Below the pieces are notes generated by a model that had not been told where the DNA came from, ran no database searches, and was given only the letters and a program-made list of their open reading frames with translations. Below are positions 21,451 to 33,944 of a stretch of 64,000 nt of DNA, piece by piece (the first letter of the stretch is position 1; the number at the start of each line of letters is the position of its first letter). Location of the stretch: positions 310,001 to 374,000 of the forward strand of contig JASPKZ010007249.1 of the NCBI GenBank assembly GCA_030220185.1, written 5' to 3'. The position numbers and the translations under genes are program-made. This DNA comes from Diploptera punctata. Lineage: Eukaryota > Arthropoda > Insecta > Blattodea > Blaberidae.

Positions 21451-22127
21451 AGGTATACATATGTACAAAATGCATTAATACAATTACAATTTGAATTTTT
21501 TTAATGTATTTAATCAATTTCAAAAATTAATTGTCTGTATCACTTTGTCCTTGAGGCAATCCTCTAATGAGGAAAGTTGTATATAATAAAAAAAAAAGAC
21601 AAACTATTATTAAATACTACTAACATATAAATACAGACTTAAAATAAATATAATAATTTTAAATATTACAGTGGTTATAAGTACATTAACAAATAAATTA
21701 TGAATGTTATGATATTATGATAAAAAGTGATCTATTGTAGAGCTTTCAGAAATTATATTAATTTTTGTTTGAAAGTGGTTACTGTTCTGCAGCTCCTGAT
21801 TTCAACAAGTACCAATATCTAATAACTTGAAAGCAAGTCAGTGAAAGAAGAAAAATAATGAGATGTTCTATGATAGAGTATATTTAACATTAAATTGAAG
21901 TGAGAACTAATGGTTAACATTATGATTAAAGAATAAAATATAAAAGCGAACTGACAAGATATCTCGGATTAGAGGTGTGCATGATTTGGAACAGTAGACA
22001 AAGAGAATGTAAAGTGCTTCAATCACTCAGCTGGAGCCATGACAGAAATTCAATAGACATCAAAACATGGTCATATCTTCGGATATTACAAATATATCTA
22101 ATGCAAGCATTATGAACATGCTATTCT
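21451..22127. other. AT-rich stretch, no gene seen
   Basis: Nothing supported. Confidence 0.4.
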
Positions 22128-22480
22128 CTTTACCATTGATTACAATAATTTAATTGTCTTCATTAATTTACTTATTTCTATGATAGGAATAGCTTTAGCT
22201 TCTCAATATTAATTTAATAAATAATGCTATAGCTGTGTGGAGTCCTTTCATATCTTCTTGATGTAGAAGCCATTCATTGTGTATTTGTGAATGATGATTC
22301 ATTGCATTTGAATGTGGCACCAGTAGAGTAAGGTAAAGGAAGGATTTATGCTTGGATGGGAATGAAGCCTGAATTAGCTCAGTGGTTAGAGCATTAGCAT
22401 GGAAAGCTAAAGGTTTGGGGTTCGATTCCCGGTTCAGGCAAACATGTTTCTCTTTACCATTGATGTTATAGCATTTTTGC
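22128..22480 (+). repeat. Family T repeat with embedded tRNA-like segment
   Basis: One unit of the repeat arrayed at 56765-58066. It runs from CTCTTTACCATTGATTACAA to the next CTCTTTACCATTGA and includes a 73-bp tRNA-like segment (22370-22441). That segment has a 7-bp acceptor stem (GCCTGAA/TTCAGGC), box A TAGCTCAGTGG and box B GGTTCGATTCC. The loop reads GGA (serine) but there is no long variable arm. Repetition makes a working tRNA gene unlikely. Confidence 0.7.
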
Positions 22481-22539
22481 AGTTCAATATTCAAGTCAGT
22501 CAGTTATAGCAGTCAAAATGTGGCATGATGAGTGTGTGC

Positions 22540-23320
22540 ACTAGTGTCTATTTAATTTGAAAGGGTAGAATGCGTTTCAGGTGGCAAAGAGAATGGAGTG
22601 TTGTGAAAACTTTCTTAGATACTTGTTTTACTTGATAACTCCAGCCCAGTTTACTATCCAAGTAAAATTCAAGATTTTTTACTATGGGATTATATTGGGG
22701 GGTACATTTCAATATAATGGGAGGCAAAATTATCATTGTTGAGAGTAGCAAGTAGTCTTTTATGTGCAAAAATTATAGATTGTGATTTATTTGCATTTAA
22801 TCAAAGACTAAATTTATTTATACAAATTTAAAATCTCAGTCATGTCATTGTTCATTCTGCCAATGGATTGTGAAATGTCACTTAGTTTAAAATACATGCA
22901 TATTTATAAATAGCCTGCATAAACATATCAGCAGTGTGATAATTTATTTACTATGTTATTTATATACAGCAAATAAAAGAGGTCCCAAAACTGAACCTTG
23001 AGGCATTCCCACCACACTATACTGTCAAGAAGGAGATAGTTTACTTATGGACATACACTGCTTACAGTAGTGTAGATAGGAGTCCATTCAAATCAAACAG
23101 TTTTCAGAAAAGTGCCATGTTTTAATTTTACCAGTAACAAATCAATATCAATTGAGTTAAAAGTATTGGTGAAGTCAAGTTAATGCAATCAGTTCACTTC
23201 TGTCCATTGCCTCTTGAATATCTTCCACCATGCTCAGAGTGCAGTTGCAGTAGAGCATTGGATTCAAGAGCCTGAATGATACTTACCAAGTAAGTGGTAA
23301 ATTTTTAGGTAATCCATGAG
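22540..23320 (-). pseudogene. Jockey/CR1-type LINE reverse transcriptase fragment
   Basis: The minus strand shows a decayed RT core: LTLLDFTNTFNSIDIDLLLV near 23190, then a degraded GVPQGSVLGP region near 23000, and NLEFYLDSKLGWSYQVKQVS near 22670-22610. Many stops are present. Confidence 0.75.
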
Positions 23321-23329
23321 TTATTTATG

Positions 23330-23590
23330 TATAATGGATAGTCATATAGATGGTATTAATGTGATATATTTTCAATTTATATTCCACTACGATAACCTGG
23401 GTTCGATTGCTGGGATTTAAAATCTTGATTTTGGGTCTGGATATGAGTCCTGTCCTTGTGTTTGTATGTACCAAAAAAGGATAAAGGGATTTTTGTTCTA
23501 ATACCATCCACTGCACTTTTCGTGTTTTGGTTCCACACTAGGTGGATAGACGGTATTAATGTGGTCTATTTTCAGTTTATGTATCACTTT
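23330..23590. repeat. Segment between 45-bp direct repeats
   Basis: GATGGTATTAATGTGATATA (about 23348) returns as GACGGTATTAATGTGGTCTA (about 23550), with matching text on both sides. Between them is a tRNA-like ACCTGGGTTCGATTGCTGGG. It may be an old SINE with a long duplication, or a tandem repeat. Confidence 0.4.
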
Positions 23591-23689
23591 TCGTAGATGA
23601 CATATTCTTGTATTGTGTTCAGACAGGAGTGTAGGATGAGTGTATATTTATATGTTTGTGTAGCATAAAGTGTGTTATAAGAGGGGTGA

Positions 23690-23990
23690 TGATGAAGAGA
23701 AGGCAAAACGCGGTGCCGGAACATAGCCTACTACCGTTGAAAAGCACCAAGGGGGCCGCCAGGCTTAACTTCCCCATCCGATGGACGGATCGCTATCAAA
23801 AGTATCACATGCTTTTCTCAACATAGGTACTGAGGAGGGATTTGCAATTCAATACAGGAATCTGGTGTGCAATCTAACGATTAAAAATTGTACACCACCA
23901 ACCATCCTGGCCCTAAGATTGAACATTTTATAATTAAATTAATTTAACAGGTAAAAATTTGAACACCGCGAGTATCGAACTCGGGTCCGC
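23690..23990 (-). repeat. GC-richer repeat with tRNA-like head
   Basis: Base composition rises above the surroundings, and AGTATCGAACTCGGGTCCGC near 23962 resembles a minus-strand box B and T arm. Only this copy is in the window, so the SINE call is tentative. Confidence 0.35.
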
Positions 23991-25020
23991 TAAAAACACA
24001 AAACAAAGATATATTAGTAAAACGAAGGAAAACCTAGAAAAAATATGGACGAATGTAATTCTGTATAAAAATGTTACAAGTACGAAACCGTTCAATAGTC
24101 AAACCCAGTAGTCAAGCGACTACTATATTCACCTATAAATTGGTTCAAACTCAATTGGGATCTATAGTCTGTCCGTAGAATCTGTAGAGAAGCTGTTTGA
24201 AATAAGCCATCTATGCAGGGGTGGGCAAAAATGCACGGCCAAAGAGGCAGTTGAAGGAAGTGCAGAAGGGAGATCAGATCACGTGACATTACTCATTTCG
24301 CTCTTGAGTTTCAAACGAGAAAGATATATATTCGGAAAGCTGGCGAATTTCTCTACACTATCACCAACAGACTATAGACATATATTTTTTAGGAAGTAAA
24401 AATCATTCATAATTGCAGTCTTTGGTCCTATATTGTATTTTTATGACCCGTAAAAAGAACTCAATACAAGGACTCAGCAAAATATTTTGGGCATTTCACA
24501 TCCAACTTTGAATTACAACACTAATGACATGAGATCATAGTTAAAAATTACATACCTAAATTTCAAACAGCACAAATTAGCGTGTTCTTAAATAAAAAGC
24601 ATACTCATTGCTAATATAAAATTTACTATAATTTTCCACTTAACAAAATGAAATTACTGATGGGCCTACCATAGATGGATTCCCATATTTTGGAAAATTG
24701 TTGATACTACATGTAATGTTTCACTCTTCGGTTAAATCTTCTTCATATTATCTCCAAATTTTAATTTTGTGGAAACAATTTTACCCTAAGATATTAACTA
24801 AGTCATAATATATTCGTAGGTGTACTGTTGTTCTATTTTCACGAACATTGCTCTAATTTTGTTTGATATTTTATCAAGGACTACATCCCGTATAATCCTG
24901 TGTTACTTCCACTTCATTAAAAAAAATTCAAATTTATAAGTAGAAAAGTTGATTTATTTATAAACAGGTTTACAATGTAATAAAACATCTTCCTGTGCCA
25001 AAAGCTTTTTTAAATTTGTA
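23991..25020. other. No gene seen
   Basis: AT-rich sequence without supported exons or element ends. Confidence 0.4.
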
Positions 25021-25024
25021 TCTT

Positions 25025-25890
25025 CTATCGCCATTCTTCTCTATCTTCCCATTCCAATTCTAGCTCCCTCATCTCTCTTCTTACACCATCCATCCATTTG
25101 ACCTTTCTTTCCTTTCCCAGGTAGAATCCATTCCAAAGCTTGTCTGGGTAATCTTTTCTCTGGCATCGTACGTATATGACCATACCATCCTAGTTGTCTA
25201 TATTTCACAAAATCTAATATTGAATTTTGGACTTTCATTTGTTGTCTGATGATTGTATTTCTGATTTTTTTCCAATTTAGAATGTCTAGTTAAGCGTCTA
25301 AAACAATCCATTTCAGTAGAAAAAAAATATATCCTCAACTCATGTCGGGCCGAGGGATAAGATGAGATGAAGTCCCTACATTTATAAGGTCTGTGAACGA
25401 CAAGGGTGCTGGCCGACCACTCCTGACGCACCGTCACAGGGGCGGATGAATGAAATAAGTGTGAAGAAATGGTGGAGTGAAATTTATGACAGAGGAAAAC
25501 GGGAGAAACCGCCAGAAAAACCTGTCCAAGCTCCGTTTCGTCCACCATGAAACCCACATGGAATGACCGAGACTCGATCTCGGGGCCCCAGCGGTGAGAG
25601 GCGAGCGTCTAACCGTTTGCGCCACGGAGCCGCCTCATTTCAGTAGACATAAACTTTAAACTCAAATTTTTATTCAACTGCCAATTTCTGTACCGTATGT
25701 TAGCGTGCTTCGAATGATGTATTTATACATTTGTAATTTGGTACCTATTCTTATCACACAAAACTCCGTTTAACATTGTCATTACCGATCTGCCTTTTGA
25801 ATTCTATATTTTATATCATTTTCAGTTAATTTTGATCCACGGGTAATTACATTTCTTCACACCCTTTGATACATCCCATTCCATCTTCCA
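25025..25890 (-). pseudogene. LINE C-terminal fragment, split by a SINE
   Basis: The minus strand encodes VQNSILDFVKYRQLGWYGHI, RTMPEKRLPRQALEWILPG and KGKKGQMDGW near 25240-25040. The fragment resumes beyond the SINE at 25321-25635. Confidence 0.75.
25321..25635 (-). mobile_element. tRNA-derived SINE, family R
   Basis: On the minus strand, GGCTCCGTGGCGCAAACGG and box B GATCGAGTCTCGG form a tRNA-like head near 25630-25560. A 12-bp duplication, CATTTCAGTAGA, flanks it (25309-25320 and 25636-25647). It is GC-rich against its surroundings. Confidence 0.88.
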
Positions 25891-25915
25891 AAACTATATA
25901 GAGAAGTAATTAAGG

Positions 25916-26190
25916 TAAACTGATCCCACTTTACACGCCTTAGGAAGCCCTTGGGGTAGGAGATAAAGGATTCCCACCCTTCTAAATAACCAACACGACA
26001 TGTTAGCTCTGCATGAAGGCAGCCTTTATTCCCAGAACCTATCTGATACTTATTTCTGTTAGAGGCTGAGTCAACCCCACGACCATAGTGCCGCTAAAAG
26101 GTTTAAGGCAATTTAAAATTTCTGACTTCATCTGAACTTAAACCCGCGTCTTTCCGACTTGTAGAGTATTAGCTTAATCAAGTATACACG
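25916..26190 (-). mobile_element. SINE M copy, diverged
   Basis: The reverse complement matches SINE M: GACTCAGCCTCTAACAGAAA near 26060 and CCCAGAACCTATCTGATAC are the conserved body. I see no clear target duplication. Confidence 0.7.
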
Positions 26191-26395
26191 ACATTAACTA
26201 AGGACAAAATGGATTAGTGTTTCATATGCATGTGCTATACAGTTCTAGAAAGAAAATAGTTACCCAATTCGTACGGATTATTTTGTTCATTTGTATTTAT
26301 AAAAAATAACGAATTTGGGTTTCATTAATGTTTCTTAACATATGGGATTTTAGCATACGAACATGAAAATTATTATAACATCAATTTTTACATAC

Positions 26396-26458
26396 CTGAG
26401 ATGCTTCTAGGCAGCGATTGTTTATTATCCATGATGGTTCTATTTCAAATGAAGTTTC
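26396..26458 (-). CDS. Possible 63-bp micro-exon, unknown gene
   Basis: An acceptor (CTATAATTTCAG) just above 26458 and a donor (GTATGT) below 26396 bound 21 open codons reading ETSFEIEPSWIINNRCLEAS and a final Gln. Length is a multiple of three. It is too short for a family call, and chance cannot be ruled out. Confidence 0.35.
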
Positions 26459-26469
26459 CTGAAATTATA

Positions 26470-27585
26470 GTTTTGAAATTCGTGATAACATGCCAGGCGT
26501 GGTCAGTATGATCTAATTATAATACAAAATACATTTAACTCTGTAGATACGTCACCCTGTCATACAAACTCGCAAAACAGTACAGTCCCTGTTTTCGTCA
26601 TAATTTGTTAAATTTCCACGCAACTTCTTTTATTATGTGTGTAACGTTATTTGAATTAAGGTTTAGGTCTATTATATTATTTTACCCTTTGTGAATACTG
26701 AATATATTTGTCCTACGCATAAATTAGAAAGAGAACAGTTTTTCACAAACAAATTAACAACTTCGTAATATACTACGAAGTATTTCATAAAATAGAAAAA
26801 CATTCATGAAAATAAAGTATAATAAATAAATTACATAGCAAGAGAAGTAATGTAGCCTACTGACATTAATAGTCTCCGGGAGGACTTTAAGCCGCGAATT
26901 CCCGAGTCTTTAAATTTTCGGACTCATAAAAGAATCTCAAGTCCAATTAGTGAATGTGAGCAAAATTTAATCGGCCTTTCTCATCCAAATAATATGACAC
27001 TATAGTGTGTGAGAATTAAGTGTTATTGACAGCTTGAACAACATTTTTGTTCTCTGGTTCAAGTGGCTTCTGACTGAAATTTGACATCATCATTGTATCA
27101 AATATTGTAATGAGAAATATTTTTGGACATTGAAAACAAATTACAGTCAGTGAGATATAGAAATGTCAATCAAATACTTAAGTCACATACACTATGGTTG
27201 CCTTTCAGGTGTTTCTTTGAGGCAATGAGCTAATCACTCATATTTTTAGGGTAAAAGCTAAATAAATTAGCTATGATTCGGTAACTCACGTAAGACAGCA
27301 CCCTTACCCCACGTGAGGATGTACGGATCCTACAGACAGATTTACATTTATAAGAATATGATTATATGCCATTTCTTTATGCTATTTAGAATGAGAATAT
27401 TAAAGAATAAGCGTACGAAATTAAATTGTACATGCGGACCTCAATGCTGTAATTCTACATTCATAAAATATTTGGCTACAAATCTTACAAAGTATTACAA
27501 AAGAAAAACGAAATCATAAAAAAATAAATAATAATTTAAAAAAACTAAAACAACACGCTTTATTAGAAAACCGAAGTAAAAAATG
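26470..27585. other. No gene seen
   Basis: AT-rich; the 68-codon frame at 27313-27519 has no recognisable motif. Confidence 0.4.
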
Positions 27586-27589
27586 AAAA

Positions 27590-28210
27590 ATAATTTTAAT
27601 TTCCAACACGCTTGGGATAAAATTAAAGTGGCCAATAAAAAAATCATCTCAAACACATATAGAATAAAACTAGACTTATAAACAAAAAGAAAATAATTTT
27701 ACCATCAAAAGCGTGGGGTGCTCTATATCAATTAATATATTTGATAATAAACAGATATTGGTAAAAGTAAAGTCTCTAAGAAGAAAATGTAAAAATCATA
27801 AAAACACCCCACGCTTTTGATGGTAAAATTGTTCTTTTTGTTGATAAGTCTAGTTTTATTCTATGTGTGTTGGAGATGATTTTTTTTATTTTCTGACGAT
27901 TCTGGTCAGGATTTTAGAAACAAATATGAAATTATTGTATTGTCACGGGTCCTTTACAAGTATACAAAGTTTCAAGTCGATCCAATGTTTCTATGTGGGT
28001 GAAAATCGTGTTCAAAAATTCCATTACATACGTAGATACAAAGACACTTTTTTTTATTTTCTGATGATTCTGGCCAGGATTTTAGAAAAAAATTAAATTA
28101 TTGTATTGTGACACGGGTCTCTTTACAAGTATACAAAGTTTCAAAGTCGATCCAATGATTTTTAAAGGTGGTGAAAATCGCGTTGAAAAGATTCCGTTCT
28201 ATAGATATAT
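27590..28210. repeat. Inverted repeat plus tandem duplication
   Basis: The stretch with AATCATCTCAAACACATATA (27640) and ACCATCAAAAGCGTGGGGTG (27701) returns inverted at 27806-27885. Beyond it a unit of about 170 bp is duplicated (TTTTATTTTCTGACGATTCT at 27886; TTTTATTTTCTGATGATTCT at 28051). It contains no coding sequence I can support. Confidence 0.7.
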
Positions 28211-28546
28211 ACAGGTCATAGCCTAATAAAGCCCGTGGGTAAAATCAAGATGGTTACGTTCACAGTTTAGCAAAAACATTTCAAATAAATACTGAAAATG
28301 AAAAGCTTTATAACTACCACCATCATTGACACTACATTCTCGGGTTTATGCCGATGATGAGGCTGACAATGTTAATATCCATGAATTACTACACTATGCA
28401 TATTGTGATTGATATACCCTCTTATTTCATTTTGAAATCACCTCATTTATTGTTCTAGTTAAATCTACTTTTGACAGGCCTATAGATAAATTTTGTAAGA
28501 TATGTAATTTACTTGCGGAGTTTCGCTTCAATAAGTTACACTTAGC

Positions 28547-28838
28547 AGACACGCCTTAGCGTAGTTGGTTAAGGCAATACGTTACAAGTCGAAAGATCAG
28601 GGATTCGGGTCCTGGTGGGTCAGGATTTTTAAAATTGGCCTAAATCTTCTGCGACACTGTAGTCCTGGGATCGACTCAATCTCTAACAGAAATTATACCA
28701 GATGTTTGTTCTGGGGGTACAGACGGCCGTAAAGCAGGACTGACAACCCAGTTGACATTTCGTGCCGATTGTCTAGAAAGATAGGAGTCTGACACGCCAA
28801 GAGGCTTCCTTAGCCCTGTAGTGGGATTACTTTATCTT
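28547..28838 (+). mobile_element. SINE M copy
   Basis: Head CGCCTTAGCGTAGTTGG and the family body. Imperfect duplication AAGTTACACTTAGC (28533-28546) against AAGTTACAGTTAGC (28839-28852). Confidence 0.87.
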
Positions 28839-28904
28839 AAGTTACAGTTAGCTACCCGCTACGGTAATACATTTATGAAAAGTTGAATTCAATACGATAG
28901 CTTA

Positions 28905-29290
28905 GAGATTTATCATTAGTATATTAACAACAAATAAGTATCTTTTGGCAACGGAAATTGATTTTATACGAAGGGCAGCAAGGATTTCAAGAGAAAAAAT
29001 AGGGACTCGGTTATAAGGGAGAAAATAAATACACTATTTTAGGTTATATTAAAACTCAGCAATTAAGATGGTACGGACACGTCAAACGATTGGAAGAGGA
29101 TCGTCTACCAAAATGTGTTTTGGAATGGAAACCTGAGGGAAGACGAGACAGAGGAAGACCTAAAATCTCTCTGGAGTCAGGGAATATATTCATACATGAA
29201 GGAGAAATGTCTACAACCAGGAGATTGGATGGACCGACAAAATTGGCTATTAGGAATCGATGTCAAAGACATTAGTCAGCCGATGATCTA
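28905..29290 (+). pseudogene. LINE C-terminal fragment
   Basis: Two plus frames encode the same tail as 14513-14764: MEEDRLPKCVLEWKPEGRR and, shifted, YMKEKCLQPGDWMDRQNWLL. One frameshift lies near 29170. Confidence 0.83.
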
Positions 29291-30357
29291 TCTATTTATA
29301 ATTGCAAATACATAATCGGTACACAGTGCACATTTGATCATCACGAGTCTTAAAAGTCATTCCTAATTACCATTTTATTTAACGTAGGCCTGACGTTACG
29401 GAATATTTATTTTTGGTCGGTTTTCTACTGTAGCGAGAATATTTTTACGTAACTTTAAAACAGGAAAGAAAGTAATAATACGACGATATACTTTTGAAAA
29501 TATATTGTATTTAATAATGGATTCTTTAGATATTTTATTTTATTACAGATGTAAGAATCGCATAATGGAAATAACATTATTTTACTGAAAGGTAACTTAT
29601 ACATTTATTTAGGATAAAAACATTAGTTTACAGACTGTACTCCATTAATAATGGTCCTCGTAAAACGCGGCACGCTAGTGATGTACAGGGAATAGATTCT
29701 GTAATCAGTCACGCGTGGAAAATACAAAATTAAATAACACCCTAATCTAATCATTCTAAAAGTGTAATGCTGTAAAATTTCATCCTTCAGCTGTGTTCCT
29801 CATTTCCTATGTATTCACAATTGCAATAGATTTAATGGACATGGCTATTAATCTCTTGAGATGATTAGATCATTTTTAAGGTTGGAAATTTGTTTTAATT
29901 TTAAGAAGGAAGTGTGGAAGTTTTGATCTCATTTATTTTCATATATTATTGGTTATCATAATAATCCCGGGTCTTTTGTTGGGCTGGTACTCGGTACTGT
30001 TATTAAACAATTTTCCGAAGAGCGTACGGTACTGGAAGTTCTAAAACATAGAAATCTATGATGGTACGCTCTGCCTTTTATAAAATCAACACTGAAATCA
30101 TATTTTGCTGTATAGACTTGGTAGGATTAAAAAAAAACATTTATAACATATGTATACACCTAATATCCCGTGTGGGGACACGGGTGTTCCCTAGCGGGAG
30201 TTTCTTAATAGAGCTAATTTAATTGTTTATTTTACCTATACATGCCAAGGAGTGACATGCGGTTAGCTCATCACCTCAATGAGACATCTAACTGGCAACT
30301 AAAACAGTATGAAACTAATCCTAATCCATCCCATCCAATTACAATTCTAATTTGGGC
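29291..30357. other. No gene seen; one medium repeat copy
   Basis: 30170-30300 resembles 36210-36264 plus 36445-36530 (GTTCCCTAGCGGGAGTTTCT; GACATGCGGTTAGCTC), but without the hammerhead unit found at 36275-36434. The rest shows nothing. Confidence 0.55.
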
Positions 30358-30371
30358 TAATAATTAAAAAT

Positions 30372-30700
30372 GTCCCGCGCCGTAGCCGAGTGGTTGAGGC
30401 AAGAAGCCTTGGCACAGAGCTACGGAACTTGCACTGGTTCGAGTCCCCATGGGGGAAGAAATTTTATCATGGAATTTCGGCCAGTATGGGACCGGTGTCC
30501 ACCCAGTATCGTGATACATTTGGGTAGCTACATTAAACAGCGACTCCAGGTTGAGAAGACCAGCTATAAAGGCTGGGGGACCCGACATGCTGACCACATG
30601 TCACTCATACACTGGCTAGATGATTGTCTACCTCTGTGATTAACACATGTGGATGTAATGCCAGCAGCCAAGGGCCTTCTAGGCCTGTCGCACTTGGAGT
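30372..30700 (+). mobile_element. SINE L copy
   Basis: Head CCGCGCCGTAGCCGAGTGG and box B GGTTCGAGTCCCC. Duplication TAATAATTAAAAAT (30358-30371) with one mismatch at 30701-30714. Confidence 0.92.
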
Positions 30701-30744
30701 TAATAATTAGAAATAAGGTATTACTTGGATGGATGACAGCCAGT

Positions 30745-30955
30745 TAAATTTTGCAGAGAGCCTTTTTATTCAGACTTGCGGTTCTTTTATGAGCCTTAAA
30801 ATCTTCAGACTCGGGACCCATGGCTTAAAGTCTCTCCCAGTGGTCTTGTTCCTTGGATTTTTCCATCCTAAAAATCCATCGACTCCAACTGGGTTTGAAC
30901 CTGTGATCCTCAGGACTAGAGGCAAGGAACATAACCACTAAACTACTGCGGCTGA
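30745..30955 (-). mobile_element. tRNA-derived SINE, another family
   Basis: On the minus strand AGCCGCAGTAGTTTAGTGG and CAGGTTCAAACCCAG form a tRNA-like head (30955-30880), followed by a short body. Only one copy is in the window. Confidence 0.6.
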
Positions 30956-30979
30956 CATTTATAACATGGGTTTATAACA

Positions 30980-31310
30980 ATACAAGTATGCACCACTAGC
31001 TCAGGTTGGTAGCATGCATTTTTCTTGAATAACGGATCTGGATTAGATACCTCAAGAAGTGGAAATTTTAATTGTAAAATTTTCAATCTCGTGGCTGGGA
31101 GGAGCTGTGGTGTAGAATTTTTAATCGTTGGTTTGTACATCTGTTGCCTGGATTATATGCTGAAAAGACATGTGGTACTGTTACAGCGATTTGTCCATTG
31201 GATGAGGATGTAAAGCCTGACTGTCCCTTGATGCTTTTTGACAGGAGTAGGTTTTACCTTTTCCCTTCACATCATAATCATCCCTCGTACAAAACACATA
31301 CACCACACAC
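30980..31310 (+). repeat. tRNA-derived SINE, family N
   Basis: Head CACTAGCTCAGGTTGGTAGC, body GGAAATTTTAATTGTA, and end TTTTTGACAGGAGTAGGTTT. A second copy at 55815-56000 and 56590-56745 is split by a foldback arm. Confidence 0.65.
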
Positions 31311-31458
31311 AAATATTTAAATGAACACTCCTCTGTACAAAATGCAAGTAAAAATTATGTAGATAAAGTGATTTGTCAAAGTCGTAAGTAAATAGAAAAT
31401 AGATCACATATACCCAATCTACTCATCTAGCACAAAATCTGAAGCACTAAAGTGCACA

Positions 31459-32131
31459 GGGTGTCCAGCAAATTACAAATATGATATTCCTGACTACTTC
31501 CCATTTATTTCATGGCATCAAATAATAATTTCCAAATTTTTTGAGTGCTAAATTGAATTAATTCTAGTGAAGCTAATTTTGTAAAAATCTATTTTTAATA
31601 TGTGTAATAAAAGCATATGATTTATTTTTGAGATAAGATGTTAAATGAGAATAGCAAAATAATAATGTTTTTATTGTTTGAACATGAACTATGTTATGAT
31701 AAAATATTGCAAACAATCTCACGTTAAAATTACTTTATTCATATCTTATTTTTTTAACTGTTTGATTTTTTTTGTCAATGGCAGCAATTTCTTTGCCTAC
31801 TTAATTTTGTAAAGCTTTTTTTTTTTTTTGTTCCAGTTCTTTTATAAAAATCTCAGCTTTTCTACTTTCAACTTTAGCTTTTTCTTCTTCATACAATTTA
31901 TTTTTTCAATCTAACTCTGGTTCCTCATATCTTGAATAAACATTTCTCATTGAAATATTCCAATATCTGTATGCATTTTTAGAATGTGGTTTAACGATTG
32001 TGATTCTTTTGATTTGAATACAAGATAGATACACATCACTTTACAAATTCCCATCTATTTCCTGGTTGCTTTCAAATTCTCGACTTATTTCCAGTTTTCG
32101 AGATTTTCCTGACTGCTGAACACCCTGAGTT
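31459..32131. mobile_element. Candidate TIR element with AGGGTGTYCAGCA ends
   Basis: CAGGGTGTCCAGCAAATTAC at the left and the reverse complement of ACTCAGGGTGTTCAGCAGTC at the right share a 13-14 bp end, and both have ATTCCTGACT or TTTCCTGACT nearby. The interior minus strand has a Glu/Lys-rich broken frame (KLYEEEKAKVESRKAEIFIK). No target duplication is obvious. Confidence 0.5.
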
Positions 32132-32519
32132 CAGTGGGTGGTACTGGAATACACATATACAATATAAGGCAACAAAAATAATGTAAAATGTCTGGTTGTG
32201 ATTATGGAATACCTTACAAAATTGCTAGATATCACATATCAAAGACCTTACACTAACAATAGGGGTGTCTATTTAAGTGTAAAAGTGAAGAAGTTTACAT
32301 CTAATTTTAAACTCAAAATCATTTTACTTTTGCTTTTATTTCTAGAATTACAGTGTCCCTTTTTTGAATTCTTTCAATCCCTTTTTACCTCTGACAAGGG
32401 AACCATCTCACTGGACCACAAATATTTCAATGAAACAAATAATAGCCTATAAGCTAAATACTGTGTGGAAAATAATGTGGTAATAGTCATTTGTGTTGCT
32501 TATTTGTTATAAACAATAA

Positions 32520-33310
32520 AATATATTTGTGGTATTCGCAAATTTGACCATGTTACACCGTCCCTCGAACAATTATCGTGGCTTCGTCTAAGAGATCGTA
32601 GAACTGTCCATTCCCTATCCCTTCTCTATAAAATACTTCACACATCATCGCCTAATTATTTATCACACCGCTTCATCAGATTATCCGACACACATAATCT
32701 TGACACTCGATCCCATCAGCACATTGTCCTTTATATCCCTCCTCATCACACTGTATATTATTCATTATCTTTTACGGTCTCACTTACCAAAACATGGAAT
32801 TCCCTTCCGCCCTATGCCAGAGACTATCAAACTATAACATCCTTTAAAAACAAACTAAAGAATTATTTAATAACAAACTAACTTATACACCTCACTGATA
32901 GTATTCTTTTAACCATTAATAAATTAAATTATTTATGAAAATAATATTAAGATTAACAAATATTTTCTTTTGCTTTGTTTTAAATACATTGTATATTAAA
33001 TGTATTGTATAATCGTAAAATTAGTTTTATATATCTCATTATTTTTCTTTGTTTTTTATATACATTAGACAGGGACAATTTAATATGTCTTGCTTGTATA
33101 CATTTTATTATTATTTTTAGTCTTAATTTTAACTAACATTAACTGATTGCATTATAGATCGTAATATAATAGATATTATCTCTTTGATCAAATTTTTATT
33201 TAGTATTTAATATTAGAGTTAATTGAGATTGTTATATTCTGATGTAATATATGTTTGTCCTGGTGAGTGGAAGAGAAGGCCACATGGCCTTAACTCCACC
33301 AGGCTAAATA
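32520..33310 (+). pseudogene. CR1-like LINE 3' end
   Basis: The plus strand encodes a C-terminal domain: SWLRLRDRRTVHSLSLLYKI, SPNYLSHRF and TKTWNSLPPYARDY. It ends at a stop near 32880. The 3' tail carries GGCCTTAACTCCACCAGGCT, whose fragments recur at 20849 and 21390. Confidence 0.85.
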
Positions 33311-33317
33311 AATCTAA

Positions 33318-33321
<4 letters not shown>

Positions 33322-33366
<45 letters not shown>
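33322..33366. repeat. (TA)n microsatellite
   Basis: An uninterrupted TA run adjoining the LINE tail. Confidence 0.95.
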
Positions 33367-33369
<3 letters not shown>

Positions 33370-33933
33370 CATATATATTCTACTCTTACACTGATAATGA
33401 GCAAGTTGCAACCGGCTATAACTAGGAGTCATATATACTCGTATATATACTGTACTTAGCAAACTTCTAACCAAACTCACTGTCAGTTGCATTTTGGTTG
33501 AGCCCTTGAGTGAATGGTATATTTTAATCTCTAATATTGTAGTCTTACATATATTTTGTGAGGAATATGTGATTTTTTTGTTACATACTAGCTAATATCT
33601 GATGTGCGCTGCTATGCTAAAATAAATTAAATTTTTTTTTAATTTTCATTTTAGGTGAAATCCTATACCTAATGTTTTTAGATCATAATAGATAGCAACC
33701 AAACACTCACCGTACCTGAAAAACTGTACATACAAAGATATACCATGCGACAAATCAAACATGGCAGTTACTAGTCAATTTTAATTTTTGGATTTTTGAT
33801 AAACCCCAACTTTTAATTGTTGGATTTTGCTGATTTTTTTGAAAATACCTACCTTGGTTTTATTTTAATAGCATATCCTGATTTTAGTTGTGAAACATAG
33901 AAAATTGCACTAGAGCAATTTTTGTTTCAGGTA
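33367..33933. other. No gene seen
   Basis: AT-rich sequence with no supported feature. Confidence 0.4.
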
Positions 33934-33944
33934 AACTCCTACAC

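Noticed and set aside
22370..22441. Functional tRNA-Ser gene
   Set aside because: The acceptor stem and boxes A/B are good, but there is no long variable arm, and the segment is part of a repeated unit also found at 53580, 56797, 57671 and 57982.
33219..33459. Frames across the TA repeat (poly Ile-Tyr)
   Set aside because: They are translation of a microsatellite, not a protein.
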